Shown here in pieces: positions 17,747-27,362 of a stretch of 64,000 bases of DNA. The DNA is from Clostridioides sp. ES-S-0010-02. GTDB taxonomy: Bacteria > Bacillota > Clostridia > Peptostreptococcales > Peptostreptococcaceae. The notes under the pieces were generated by a model that was not told where the DNA came from, made no database searches, and was given only the letters and a program-made list of their open reading frames with translations. Numbering within the stretch: the first letter of the stretch is position 1; each line of letters opens with the position of its first letter. The translations under genes and the position numbers were made by a program. The stretch spans positions 1,233,317 to 1,297,316 of the forward strand of contig CP067345.1 of NCBI GenBank assembly GCA_020641055.1, in the 5' to 3' direction.

Positions 17747-17874
17747 AAATTATATGCAAATATTAAATTGGGAAAACGTTAACAATATGAGAATTTTTAC
17801 CAGATTGACATTTTTATGAAAATAAAGTAAGATTATCTTAATATTCAAAATATTTTCAAAGGGGGTAGTTTGGT

Positions 17875-19152
17875 GTGAGTAAGCAGATGAGAGATATTTT
17901 TATAGTTGGTTTTGCTTTGTTCTCTATGTTCTTTGGCGCAGGAAATCTTATGTTCCCTCCATTTTTAGGAATGGAATCCGGTAAAGACTGGTTAATTCCT
18001 CTTGTTGGCTTTGTTGTTGCAGATGCTGGTATAGCAATGCTTGTTATCATAGCAACAGCAAGATGTAAAGGAAGCATGGATGATGTACTTAGAAGAGCAG
18101 GTAAAGGATTAGCAAGAGTAATGAGTGTAGCTGCTCTAGCATGTTTAGCACTTCTTGTTATACCAAGAACTTGTGCAACAACATATGAAATGGGTATTAT
18201 ACCTATATTTGGAGACCATGGAACAGTAGCTAAAGCAGTATTTTCAGTAATATTCTTTGGTTTGACTTTAGCATTTACGATTAGGTCTTCTAAAGTTATA
18301 GACATAATAGGTAAATATTTAACTCCAGCGTTATTATTAGTATTATTTGTTCTAATTGTAAAAGGGATAATATCTCCAGCAGGACCTATGAGTCCAGAAC
18401 ATATGATAGATAAAAATCTATTTGGTGAAGGTATATCACAAGGTTATCAAACAATGGATGCTCTAGGTGCAGCGTCTATGGCTACTATAATGTTAATGTC
18501 TATAGTGGCTAAAGGATATACATCAGATAAAGACCAAATAGGTATGACTATTAAAGCTGGTTTTGTAGCCTGTGTATTCCTGGCATTAGTATATGGTGGT
18601 CTTACTTATCTAGGAGCAACAGCTTCAACTTTATATGATACTAGCATACCTCAAGCATCTTTATTGGTTGAGATAACTAGTATACTATTATATGGTCAAG
18701 TAGGAAAGATAATTTTAGGTGTAATTGTAGCACTTGCCTGTTTAACTACTTCTACAGGTCTAACAGCATCAATTTCAACTTATTTTGAAGGAATAAGTAA
18801 AGCAACTTATAAACAACTAGTTATCGGTATATGTGTGGCTAGTATGCTTATATCTAATTTAGGTGTTGATGCTATAATAGCTATATCAGTTCCAATTCTA
18901 CAAACTATATATCCTGTTTTATTGGCAATAGTTATCATGGAATTAGCTGGTAAGCATATAAAAAATGATAATGCATTTAAGGGTGCAGCATATGTTACAT
19001 TACTAGTTAGTGTATTATCAGCTGTAAATGGAATGACAGGAGCTGTTCCATTTATACAAAGTTTACCACTTGCAGGTTTGGGCTTTAACTGGGTAATACC
19101 AGCTATATTGGGTGGAATAGTTGGTAACTTCATAAAAAGCAAAAACAAATAG
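17875..19152 (+). CDS. brnQ: Branched-chain amino acid transporter (LIVCS family)
   Basis: A 425-residue membrane protein with about 12 hydrophobic helices. The N-terminal FALFSMFFGAGNLMFPPFLG motif is diagnostic of BrnQ, the Na+- or H+-coupled importer of leucine, isoleucine and valine. The start is GTG 17875 after a GGGGG ribosome site. In a Stickland-fermenting clostridium this would supply substrates for energy metabolism and for sensing by CodY; that link is family knowledge, not visible here. A strong terminator follows. Confidence 0.93.
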   Translation: MSKQMRDIFIVGFALFSMFFGAGNLMFPPFLGMESGKDWLIPLVGFVVADAGIAMLVIIATARCKGSMDDVLRRAGKGLARVMSVAALACLALLVIPRTCATTYEMGIIPIFGDHGTVAKAVFSVIFFGLTLAFTIRSSKVIDIIGKYLTPALLLVLFVLIVKGIISPAGPMSPEHMIDKNLFGEGISQGYQTMDALGAASMATIMLMSIVAKGYTSDKDQIGMTIKAGFVACVFLALVYGGLTYLGATASTLYDTSIPQASLLVEITSILLYGQVGKIILGVIVALACLTTSTGLTASISTYFEGISKATYKQLVIGICVASMLISNLGVDAIIAISVPILQTIYPVLLAIVIMELAGKHIKNDNAFKGAAYVTLLVSVLSAVNGMTGAVPFIQSLPLAGLGFNWVIPAILGGIVGNFIKSKNK

Positions 19153-19198
19153 CATAATAATTTATAATTAATTTAATTTTATAATATATAATTTTTTT

Positions 19199-19248
19199 AG
19201 TACTATGGGTAGATTTAATCAAAATCTAATCTACCTATAGTACTTTTT
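19199..19248 (+). terminator. Terminator after brnQ
   Basis: Seventeen-pair stem (19199-19215 with 19228-19244, one G-U pair), then a short T run. Confidence 0.85.
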
Positions 19249-19360
19249 AGATTGGATTATAATAGTTAGCATATAATTTTTTTATAATATAATTTTTCTT
19301 TGAAGTATGATAAAATTAGTAATAGTGATAAGAAAGTACAAATTTAGGAGGTTTTAACTA

Positions 19361-20548
19361 ATGCTTAAAAAAATAACAGCACTTATGCTATCTATATGTT
19401 TAATTATTGGGATTACAGGGTGTAGTTTAGTTACAGGCAAAAATGATAAAGAGAAAATCATTGATGATTTCAAAGTTGCAGTAGTAACTCAGCCATTATC
19501 TGAAAATAAAGTACAATACAGTATAGTAGAAGATTTAGCAAAAGAGTATAAGGAAGCTAATGAAACTGATAAAGAAAAAGATGGTGAAGCTAGAGTTGAG
19601 CGAACTATAAAACATGTTGTGTTGCCAGAAAACTTTACTTCTAATATAGATAAGTCTATAAATGAAATAGTAAAATTGACTGATGATAAAGAAATTCAGG
19701 CGATTGTAGTATCAACGGACCAAGCAGGTCTTTTACCAGCATTACAAAAGGTAAAAGAAAAGCGTCCAGAAATAATAACTATCTCAGCTCCTATGGGAGA
19801 GGACAAAAACCAATTGAGTCAATATGTAGATGTAAATCTAGGAGTTGACACAGAGGAAAGAGGAAAGTTATTAGTTGAACGTTCAAAGGAACTGGGAGCA
19901 AAAGCTTTTATTCATTATGCATCTAAGGATGATTTGAAAGATGCCAATATCGCCAAAAGACTAGAAAAAATTAAAGAGACTTGTAGAAGTTTAGGAATGC
20001 AATTTGTACAAGTTGATACACCAAATGTAAATACAGAAGAAGATAAGGGCAAAATGAAGCAATTTTTAAATGAAGATATAGACAAACAGGTTAAGAAGTA
20101 TGGAAAAGATATAAATGTATTTGGTGTAAATGAGTATATGGATGAAGTTATATTAACTAAAGCTTTAGAGTTAAAATATATAGTTGCAGAGCAAAGTAAT
20201 CCATCACCAACAGATACATATCCTAGCGTTATGGGATTTAAAATAGCTAAAAAAGATGCTCAAAATTATGACAAGATAAATGATATGATAAGTGAAAAGG
20301 CTAAAGCTGCTGGCATGTCAAATAGACTTGGTGGATATCCCATGCCAATGGACGCTTTTATACCATCATTAGCGACTTATCTTGCGACTGAAATGGTACT
20401 TCAAGATTTAACACAGGAAGATGTATGTGACCCAGACTATTTAGAGGCGTTTGCAGAATTAAAATTTGGGATTGGTTCAGAGTTTATACCTTTAACAGAT
20501 ACACTTTATAATTATCAATCAGTAATATTAAATCAATTAATATATTAA
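19361..20548 (+). CDS. DUF3798 lipoprotein (periplasmic-binding-protein-like)
   Basis: A 395-residue secreted lipoprotein. The signal peptide ends in the lipobox ITGC (Cys at about residue 21). The rest resembles DUF3798, which has a type I periplasmic-binding-protein architecture (alternating beta/alpha, FKVAVVTQPLSENKVQYSIVEDL, then IQAIVVSTDQAG). Ligand and partner are unknown; no ABC permease lies nearby. It has an AGGAGG-type ribosome site, stands alone and ends at a strong terminator. Confidence 0.83.
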   Translation: MLKKITALMLSICLIIGITGCSLVTGKNDKEKIIDDFKVAVVTQPLSENKVQYSIVEDLAKEYKEANETDKEKDGEARVERTIKHVVLPENFTSNIDKSINEIVKLTDDKEIQAIVVSTDQAGLLPALQKVKEKRPEIITISAPMGEDKNQLSQYVDVNLGVDTEERGKLLVERSKELGAKAFIHYASKDDLKDANIAKRLEKIKETCRSLGMQFVQVDTPNVNTEEDKGKMKQFLNEDIDKQVKKYGKDINVFGVNEYMDEVILTKALELKYIVAEQSNPSPTDTYPSVMGFKIAKKDAQNYDKINDMISEKAKAAGMSNRLGGYPMPMDAFIPSLATYLATEMVLQDLTQEDVCDPDYLEAFAELKFGIGSEFIPLTDTLYNYQSVILNQLIY

Positions 20549-20552
20549 TATT

Positions 20553-20599
20553 AAAAGCTATGAAACTAATAATAAAAATTATTACTTCATAGCTTTTTT
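20553..20599 (+). terminator. Terminator after the DUF3798 gene
   Basis: Twelve-base arms AAAAGCTATGAA and TTCATAGCTTTT with further inner pairing, ending in six Ts. Confidence 0.88.
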
Positions 20600-20699
20600 G
20601 CTGAAGGTATCTTTTATTATTTTATAATAAGTTATAGTAAAATAAAATTTATGATTATAAATATAAATTTTGAGGTGGTAAATTTGAATTAATATAAAA

Positions 20700-22722
20700 C
20701 TAAAATATATTATTTTCTATAATTTTTATACCTTTTTCGGTGATAGAGCTACCTTTTCTTCCTTTACCAGGAGTTAAATATTCATTAGATGTCAAATATT
20801 CTAGCATATTTCTTACTTCATATTCTGTGACATTATGCTCCATAAATTTCATGAGTTTTGCTCTTCCCATTGGTTTTATATATAACGATTTTAGGATAGA
20901 AACACATATATTTTTATCATATTGATTTAAATCATGAAATATAGAGGTATTTCCTAACATATGATGATTATTTAATTTTGAAGATATATTTTGTGGCAAG
21001 TCATTTATCGTAAGTTGATTAGAACCCATATAAGCCATATATTCAATACAATTTCTCAATTCTCTGATATTGCCCATCCAAGTATAAGAATTTAAAGCTT
21101 TTAATAGATTTTTATCGAGTTTAATATTTTTATATGGAAGTTCTTTTAAAAACGATTCTAAAAGAAATGGTATATCTTCTAATCTATTTCTAAGAGGAGG
21201 CAACTCTAATGTGAACATACTTATCCTGTAAAACAAATCCATTCTAAATTTATTTTCTAAAATTAATTTTTCTAAGTTTTTGTTTGTAGCAGCTAGTATT
21301 CTTACATCAATTGGAATAATATTTGTACCACCAATTTTTCTAATTTCCTTTTCTTGTAAAACTCTTAAGAGTTTTACTTGTAAATCATGTGGCATATCTC
21401 CTATCTCATCTAAAAATATGGTTCCAGTATGAGCTAATTCAAATAATCCTTTCTTTCCACCCTTTTTTGCTCCAGTAAAAGAACCATCTTCATATCCAAA
21501 CAGTTCACTTTCAAGCAATTCACTTGGAAGTGAAGCACAATTTATTGCTACAAAAGGTTTATTTTTTCTAGGAGAATGGTTGTGTATTGATTGAGTAAAA
21601 GCTTCTTTACCAGTACCTGTTTCACCAGTTATTAGTATAGGGTTATCTGTAAGAGCCATTTTTTTGCTTTTTTGATACAGTCTTTTATAACAGTGCTATT
21701 TCCAATTATATTATTGAACTTATACTTGGCTATATAACCTCTTTTAACAGAGTCACTTCTTATTTTTGTTCTAGTATTTCTATCTTGCTTACATCTTTTA
21801 ATGTAATTAAGCAACCTTCTATATTTTTATAAAGATAAAATGGTTTTTTTGATAGTATAAATTTTTTGTCTATTTCATCCATGTATATAATCATATTATC
21901 TATGTTTAGATTTTGAGTGATTTTATCCAAAAAACTCTTTGGTAAATATTCCATTAAAGAAGGTGATTTTATGAGCTTTTCATCTAATTCCAACATGCTT
22001 AGTAAAGATTTATTTACAAATGTAACCTTGTTGAATGTATTGAAAAATATTAACCCATCTCCAATTTCGTCAATAGTCATATAGAGTATAGTTTTTAATT
22101 TAGATATATTATCTAATGATGTATTTAAAAAATCATGACTAAGTATTTCCTTAGATAGCTTGTATAGTTTTTCTATAAACTTCTCGTTTTTTAGCTTTAA
22201 TACTACTAGTAACGACATATATGTATCTAATGAAATTTTTCTCCAACCTAAGTCAACGATATTTTTTATGTATTTTGGTATAAATCTAGTCTGACCTGGT
22301 GTTATAGCTGTATCTAAATCATATATTTCTTCACAGTTTGGGTATGTTGGTACAAAATCGATATGATTTATTCCTATTTTATATAAATAAGTAGCCATTT
22401 CAAACGCTGAAGTTTTATTGGTAGTCATAAGTAATGATTTTGTACCTGGAGGTAGTTTCATCATTTTCTCATATCCAAGCTTTGAAAGTGCCTTTGTTCC
22501 ATGGATAATTTCAATGTCTTCCTTGAAATGCTTTATTAAAAAATTACTAGTTAAAGGTGATAGAGAAAGAACTACATCACCCTCTAAATTCTCTCTTATA
22601 CCATCAAGTATGTTTTGAGTTTCTATACTTATTTCATCTCCAAAAAAGCTTATTAACTCTTCTTTGTAGTGGTCAGCATTTAATTTATCATATGTTATAA
22701 GGATTAATTTTTTTCTGTCCAT
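20700..22722 (-). pseudogene. Sigma-54-dependent activator, disrupted by two frameshifts
   Basis: Read across both shifts it is a normal enhancer-binding protein. It has a PrpR-like N-terminal sensor (LILITYDKLN...), a PAS segment (DEIGDGLIFFNTFNKVTFVN), an AAA+ domain with Walker A GETGTGKE, the sigma-54 contact loop as GSFTGA (usually GAFTGA), Walker B GTIFLDEIGD, and a C-terminal DNA-binding region. The frame breaks at a run of five Ts (21763-21767, after ILEQK) and at a run of seven Ts (21659-21665, between KKAKK and MALTDNP). One extra base at each site would restore one frame. It is divergent from an operon with a sigma-54 promoter. The cause may be mutation, phase variation at homopolymers or sequencing error. 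Confidence 0.82.
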
Positions 22723-22825
22723 TTTATTTCTCCTAACTAAGGTAATATTTAGTTTGCTTTTTTAAGAGCAGAACAAGTTATATTATACAACAAATAACAT
22801 GATAAATTTATATATTTAGCTAAAT

Positions 22826-22864
22826 AATAGGATTTTATAGGTTTTTATCCTATAAAATCCTATT
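22826..22864. promoter_or_regulatory. Perfect 16-base inverted repeat, candidate enhancer site
   Basis: Arms AATAGGATTTTATAGG and its complement with a seven-base spacer, upstream of both divergent genes and so not a terminator for either. It is about 180 bases from the sigma-54 promoter, within reach of an enhancer-binding protein. Confidence 0.5.
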
Positions 22865-22968
22865 TATAAAATTAGTTTGAAAAATTATATAGAAAAATAT
22901 TTATAATATAAAGATTTTTCTACTGCATGACAATAAAAGATGTATAAATATAAGTTTAAAAAGTTAGC

Positions 22969-22982
22969 AATTGCAAGCAATT
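22969..22982. promoter_or_regulatory. Candidate upstream activating sequence
   Basis: AATTGC-AA-GCAATT is a perfect palindrome about 60 bases before the -24 element, a typical distance and form for a sigma-54 activator site. Confidence 0.45.
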
Positions 22983-23041
22983 TATATGATGTAAAAAATT
23001 AACAATAAAAAAACAAATGAAAAAATATTATTATTAAAGTA

Positions 23042-23059
23042 TTGGCATGGGTTTTGCTT
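23042..23059 (+). promoter_or_regulatory. Sigma-54 (-24/-12) promoter
   Basis: TTGGCATGGGTTTTGCTT has the invariant GG and GC separated by ten bases and matches TTGGCA-N-TTGCT closely. It lies about 50 bases before the first gene of the YjiH/YjiG/peptidase operon and divergent from a sigma-54 activator gene. Confidence 0.87.
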
Positions 23060-23109
23060 AATGAAAAGGTGTACTAATAAAATTTATTTAAGCAGGAGGG
23101 AGAATTTAT

Positions 23110-23778
23110 ATGAGCAAGTTAGAATCAACAACAGAAAAAATAGAAGTTAAATGGTATGGGTATGTAGCATTAATATTAGGAGCATTATTCTTTTCAGGAA
23201 TATTTAAAGATGCACCTGGAGCATTAAAAGTACTAGATTTTAATAATGTATTAGGAAACTTTGGTTCACTGGGGACAGTTAATGATGGTGTAGGTACATT
23301 AGCTGCAAACTTCAGAGGGGATGGAGGGACTGGTCCTCGTGATGGATGGCTATATGCATTAACTTTAATACCATCAGTTATGTTTGCACTTGGAATAGTC
23401 AGAGTTATAGACCACTTAGATGGTATGAAAGCAGCGCAAAAACTTCTTAGTCCACTATTAAAACCATTACTAGGATTACCTGGATTTGCAGGATTAACTT
23501 TAATAGCTAGTTTACAATCTACAGACGCTGCTGCATCTATGACTAAGGAACTTAAAGATGATGGGTATATAGATGAAAAGCAAAAAGCTGTTTTCTGTGC
23601 ATTTCAGTTTTCTGGAGCATCTGCAATCACAAATTTCTTTGCTTCAGGAGCAGCATTATTTCCATTTATAGGCGATGTTCCAATATTTATACCACTTGCC
23701 TTAATCTTAATTATGAAATTTGTTGGAGCAAACTTACTTAGATTATACTTAAATAAATTCGAAAAGGAGGAAGCTTAA
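23110..23778 (+). CDS. YjiH-type nucleoside-recognition (Gate) domain membrane protein
   Basis: A 222-residue membrane protein. The LQSTDAAASMTKEL and FCAFQFSGASAITNFFASGAA segments match the Gate (nucleoside recognition) fold of YjiH, related to spore maturation proteins SpmA/SpmB and half of a concentrative transporter. The next gene, two bases on, encodes the partner half. The E. coli yjiH-yjiG pair is likewise next to a peptidase gene (iadA), so transport of a peptide or acyl-amino acid is plausible but not shown. Expression should depend on sigma-54 from the promoter at 23042. Confidence 0.8.
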   Translation: MSKLESTTEKIEVKWYGYVALILGALFFSGIFKDAPGALKVLDFNNVLGNFGSLGTVNDGVGTLAANFRGDGGTGPRDGWLYALTLIPSVMFALGIVRVIDHLDGMKAAQKLLSPLLKPLLGLPGFAGLTLIASLQSTDAAASMTKELKDDGYIDEKQKAVFCAFQFSGASAITNFFASGAALFPFIGDVPIFIPLALILIMKFVGANLLRLYLNKFEKEEA

Positions 23779-23779
23779 T

Positions 23780-24265
23780 ATGAGTGATATAGCAAAAAAA
23801 GAGGTGAAAGTTAAAAAAGGAAATGTGATAGATGCATTTATTGGTGGAGCTAGAAACGGGTTTCAAATAAGCACAAATTCAATGGCTCCAAATGTTATAT
23901 TTGGTTTTGCTATAATTTCTATATTCAATTTAACTGGTCTTTTGGATATAATAGGAACAATTTTCACACCTGTAATGAGCATATTTGGACTTCCAGGTGT
24001 TGCAGCAACTGCAATAATGACAATATTTATATCAATGGGAGGAGCTTCTGGGGTAATAGCTGGCTTGTTTACAGCAGGTCAAATAAATCAAGCACATGTT
24101 GCAATACTTTTACCAATGTTATTACTTTCAGGAGCTCAGATACAGTTTATGGGTAGGTTGTTAGGAACAGCCGAATTAAAAACTAAATACTATCCACATA
24201 TGTTTATAATAGCAACTTTAAATGGATGTATTGCAATGCTTATAATGAATTATTTTGTAGTATAG
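23780..24265 (+). CDS. YjiG-type nucleoside-recognition (Gate) domain membrane protein
   Basis: A 161-residue membrane protein with the Gate-domain pattern (FIGGARNGFQISTNSMAPNV near the N-terminus, then several helices). It begins two bases after the YjiH-type gene and is very likely its obligate partner in a heteromeric permease. AAGGAGGAAG inside the end of the preceding gene serves as the ribosome site. Confidence 0.8.
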   Translation: MSDIAKKEVKVKKGNVIDAFIGGARNGFQISTNSMAPNVIFGFAIISIFNLTGLLDIIGTIFTPVMSIFGLPGVAATAIMTIFISMGGASGVIAGLFTAGQINQAHVAILLPMLLLSGAQIQFMGRLLGTAELKTKYYPHMFIIATLNGCIAMLIMNYFVV

Positions 24266-24324
24266 ACAACATATGGAAAAGAGTAATATAAGGTAAAAAT
24301 TAAAATTTATGGAGGTATTATATT

Positions 24325-25446
24325 ATGGAAAATAATAAAAGTTATATTGACTATGTACATAAGGTGTATGATTATTTACATACAATTCCAGAAAAAGGAT
24401 TTGAAGAATACAAGACATCTACATTTATTTTAGAAGAACTTAAAAAAATGGGATTTGAAAATATAGATGAAGGTGTTGCAGAAACTGGCATTATAGTAAC
24501 AATAGACTCAAAAAAAGAAGGACCAGTATTTGCGATAAGAGCAGATATAGATGCATTAGAATTTATAATAGATGGAGAAAAGAAAATGATACATGCTTGT
24601 GGTCATGATGGTCACACTTCCATGCTTCTAACAGCTGCAAGTTTAATAAAAGAGAGGGACTTAGTAAAAAAAGGAAAACTTAAAATAATTTTTCAACCAG
24701 GTGAAGAAAAACTTTATGGAGCATTAAGAGTAATAGATTCTGGTTTATTAGATGATGTTGAAGAGATGGTAGGTATGCATTTAAGACCTGGGCAAGATTG
24801 TAGATTAGGAAAGGCCATACCTGCAATGTATCATTGTGCCAGTTGCATAATGGAATTTACTATTAAAGGTATTACTTGTCATGGTTCTAAGCCACACTTA
24901 GGTGTAAATGCAGTAGATGCTGTATGTTTAGCAGTAAATGCAATAAATGCAATAAGAGTAAATCCAGCTGTTCCAAATTCTATTAAAGTTACAAATATAT
25001 CAGTTAAAGGTGAAACATATAATAATATACCAGATGAAGCTTTTATGGCTTTAGATATAAGAGCAGAGAGTAATGAAATAATAGAAGAATTAAAAGAAAA
25101 AGCTATTCATGCTATAAAAACCGCTGCAAGTTCTATAAACGCAGAGGCTATATTGCTTTCAAAAGATGGAGTTCCAGCAGCAGAGTTTGATGAAGGTCTT
25201 GTAAGTTTAGCTGAAGAGACTATTAAAGATGTACTTGGTGAAGATGCATCTATAGGTGTATTTAAAAACTCTGGTGGAGAAGATTTTCACTATTATACTC
25301 AAAAGCTAAAATGTAAGACTACATATATTGGACTAGGTGCTGATGCTACACCAGGATTCCACAATCCTAATGTGACGTTTGATACTAAGGCTTTAGAATA
25401 TGGAGTTGATATCTGGTGCAGACTAGTTGAAAAGAGATTAGGATAA
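24325..25446 (+). CDS. M20-family amidohydrolase/peptidase
   Basis: A 373-residue M20D-type metallo-hydrolase. Metal-binding signatures are AIRADIDAL, HACGHDGHTSMLL and FQPGEE, with the later SGGEDFHYY and GFHNPN positions; the dimerisation domain lies in the middle. Relatives deacylate N-acyl amino acids (hippurate, indole-acetyl amino acids) or cleave dipeptides. It is the last gene of the sigma-54-controlled operon, 59 bases after the YjiG-type gene, so it probably acts in the cytosol on whatever that pair imports. It belongs to the aminoacylase-like group; exact substrate unknown. Confidence 0.85.
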   Translation: MENNKSYIDYVHKVYDYLHTIPEKGFEEYKTSTFILEELKKMGFENIDEGVAETGIIVTIDSKKEGPVFAIRADIDALEFIIDGEKKMIHACGHDGHTSMLLTAASLIKERDLVKKGKLKIIFQPGEEKLYGALRVIDSGLLDDVEEMVGMHLRPGQDCRLGKAIPAMYHCASCIMEFTIKGITCHGSKPHLGVNAVDAVCLAVNAINAIRVNPAVPNSIKVTNISVKGETYNNIPDEAFMALDIRAESNEIIEELKEKAIHAIKTAASSINAEAILLSKDGVPAAEFDEGLVSLAEETIKDVLGEDASIGVFKNSGGEDFHYYTQKLKCKTTYIGLGADATPGFHNPNVTFDTKALEYGVDIWCRLVEKRLG

Positions 25447-25729
25447 GATTTTAAATTAATTGATTTATATTTAAAATTTTTTAAACTTATGAAAAGAGGT
25501 TTTTTATGTTAGTTGTAATATTATTGACGTAAATAGTCTCTTTTTATTTTGTTGTAATGAAGTTGTTTTTACAATATCGAAAAAATCTATTGTAGGAAAA
25601 ATAGGTATATTTTAAATCTATTAAACCAAAAAGTATTATTATTATAGTGTGTAGAGTGGTAAAATGTCCTTAGATTACAAGTAGTGACAAATTTAATATT
25701 TATAGAATTTATATTTTTAGGAGGCTTAA

Positions 25730-26920
25730 ATGAGTAAATATAATTTTGATAGAGTTGTAGACAGAGTAGGAACAGACTGTGTAAAGTGGGATTTCAGAAC
25801 TAATTGTTCACCAAAAGCACAAAAAGATGGTTTACCTTTTTGGATTGCAGATATGGATTTTGAATGTGCAGAACCAATAATAGAAGCATTACATAAAAAA
25901 ATCGACCATAAAATATTTGGGTATAGTTCTAATAATAGTGACGAATACTTTGATGCAGTTTGTGGATGGTATAAAAGAAGATTTAACTGGGAAGTAAATA
26001 GAGAAGATATTGTTTTTAGCCCTGGAGTTGTACCTGCTGTAGCTATTTTAGTAAGAATATTAACAAACTCTGGAGAAGGAGTAATAATTCAAAAACCAGT
26101 ATATTATCCATTTGAAGCAAAGATAAAAAGCAATAATAGGGAAGTTATAAATAATTCTCTAATATATGAAAATGGAACTTATAGAATGGATTACACTGAT
26201 TTAGAAGAAAAAGCTAAGTGTGGCAATAATAAAGTACTTATTCTTTGTAGCCCTCACAATCCTGTTGGTAGAGTATGGAGAGAAGAAGAATTAAAAAAAG
26301 TCGTAGAAATATGCAAAAAATATGACTTGTGGATAATAGCAGATGAAATACACTCTGACTTAATTCGAAAAGGATTTAAACATATTCCTTTACAATCATT
26401 ATGCCCAGAATATAAAGAGAAAATAGTCACATGTATAGCTCCAAGTAAGACATTCAATTTAGCTGGAATGCAATTATCCAATATAATAGTGAATAATAAA
26501 GAGTTAAAGAAGAAGTATCAAGATGAAATTACAGCTGTTGGAGTTGGTACTTCACCAAATCCTTTTGCTATTGTAGCTACTATTGCAGCATATAATGAAA
26601 GTGAAGACTGGCTTGATGAATTAAATGAATATCTAGATAATAATATAAAATTTATTGATGAATACTTAAAAGAATACTTACCAAAAGTTAAACTTGTTTA
26701 TCCAGAAGGGACATATCTAGCTTGGCTAGACTTTACTGCTTATGGATTAAATGAAGTAGAACTTGAAGATTTAATGTTTAAAAAAGCCAATGTATTATTT
26801 GATGAAGGTTATATATTTGGAAAAGAAGGTATTGGGTTTGAAAGAATAAATGTAGCATGCCCACAATCTCTATTAAAAGAATGTATGGATAGATTAAAAA
26901 CTACATTTGAAAACTTATAA
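25730..26920 (+). CDS. PLP-dependent aminotransferase / C-S lyase (MalY/PatB type)
   Basis: A 396-residue fold-type I PLP enzyme. PFWIADMDFECAEPIIEAL near the start and FSPGVVPAVAILV are hallmarks of the MalY/PatB group. The Schiff-base lysine lies in APSKTFNLAGMQ and the phosphate-binding arginine in the C-terminal FERINVACP. Group members split cystathionine or cysteine conjugates (beta C-S lyase) and may also transaminate. The gene is alone, 280 bases from the M20 gene, with GGAGG before the ATG. Confidence 0.86.
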   Translation: MSKYNFDRVVDRVGTDCVKWDFRTNCSPKAQKDGLPFWIADMDFECAEPIIEALHKKIDHKIFGYSSNNSDEYFDAVCGWYKRRFNWEVNREDIVFSPGVVPAVAILVRILTNSGEGVIIQKPVYYPFEAKIKSNNREVINNSLIYENGTYRMDYTDLEEKAKCGNNKVLILCSPHNPVGRVWREEELKKVVEICKKYDLWIIADEIHSDLIRKGFKHIPLQSLCPEYKEKIVTCIAPSKTFNLAGMQLSNIIVNNKELKKKYQDEITAVGVGTSPNPFAIVATIAAYNESEDWLDELNEYLDNNIKFIDEYLKEYLPKVKLVYPEGTYLAWLDFTAYGLNEVELEDLMFKKANVLFDEGYIFGKEGIGFERINVACPQSLLKECMDRLKTTFENL

Positions 26921-27063
26921 AACATGGGGAAAAATGTATAAAGTATATAAAAAATAAAAAATAATAAACTTGACAAAATTTAACTAATCACTTATCATAC
27001 TATTATGAATAAATAGAAAACACAAAAGTTAACTTTTATTAAAGTAAAAATAAAACTTTAAAG

Positions 27064-27333
27064 ACGTTGAAAGGAAGAGTAGGTATAGAATGTAATTAAA
27101 GCGAGTTGGTGATGGTGTGAGACCAATATGAAGTCTATAGTGAAGAACATCCTGGAGTTGCTAACTGAAATTTTAAAAGAGTAGGCTTAGTCGGAACCAA
27201 ACCGTTATCATATTGGGATGTATCGAGTAATATCTGTACATTATGAGCTGGGTTTGAATCTATTTCAAACTAATCAGGGTGGTACCGCGGAAAAGCAACC
27301 TTTCGTCCCTTTTTATAGGGATGAGAGGTTTTT
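27064..27333 (+). promoter_or_regulatory. T-box riboswitch (asparagine)
   Basis: The leader carries the invariant T-box AGGGTGGTACCGCGG (27276-27290) followed by a terminator with arms around 27297-27333 (AACCT..TCCCT and AGGGA..AGGTT) and seven Ts. Upstream is Stem I with its distal loop pattern. The best specifier is AAC (27146-27148) in a GAAGAACATC context, the asparagine codon, which matches the downstream asparagine synthetase gene. Uncharged tRNA-Asn should stabilise the antiterminator and switch on asnA. Confidence 0.92.
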
Positions 27334-27362
27334 TTAATGGAAAAATATATAGAATATAGGGA

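Noticed and set aside
20640-20699. GAGGTGG ribosome-like site followed by TTG AAT TAA near 20672-20696
   Set aside because: The frame is two codons long. It may be a vestige of a lost gene, but nothing else supports it.
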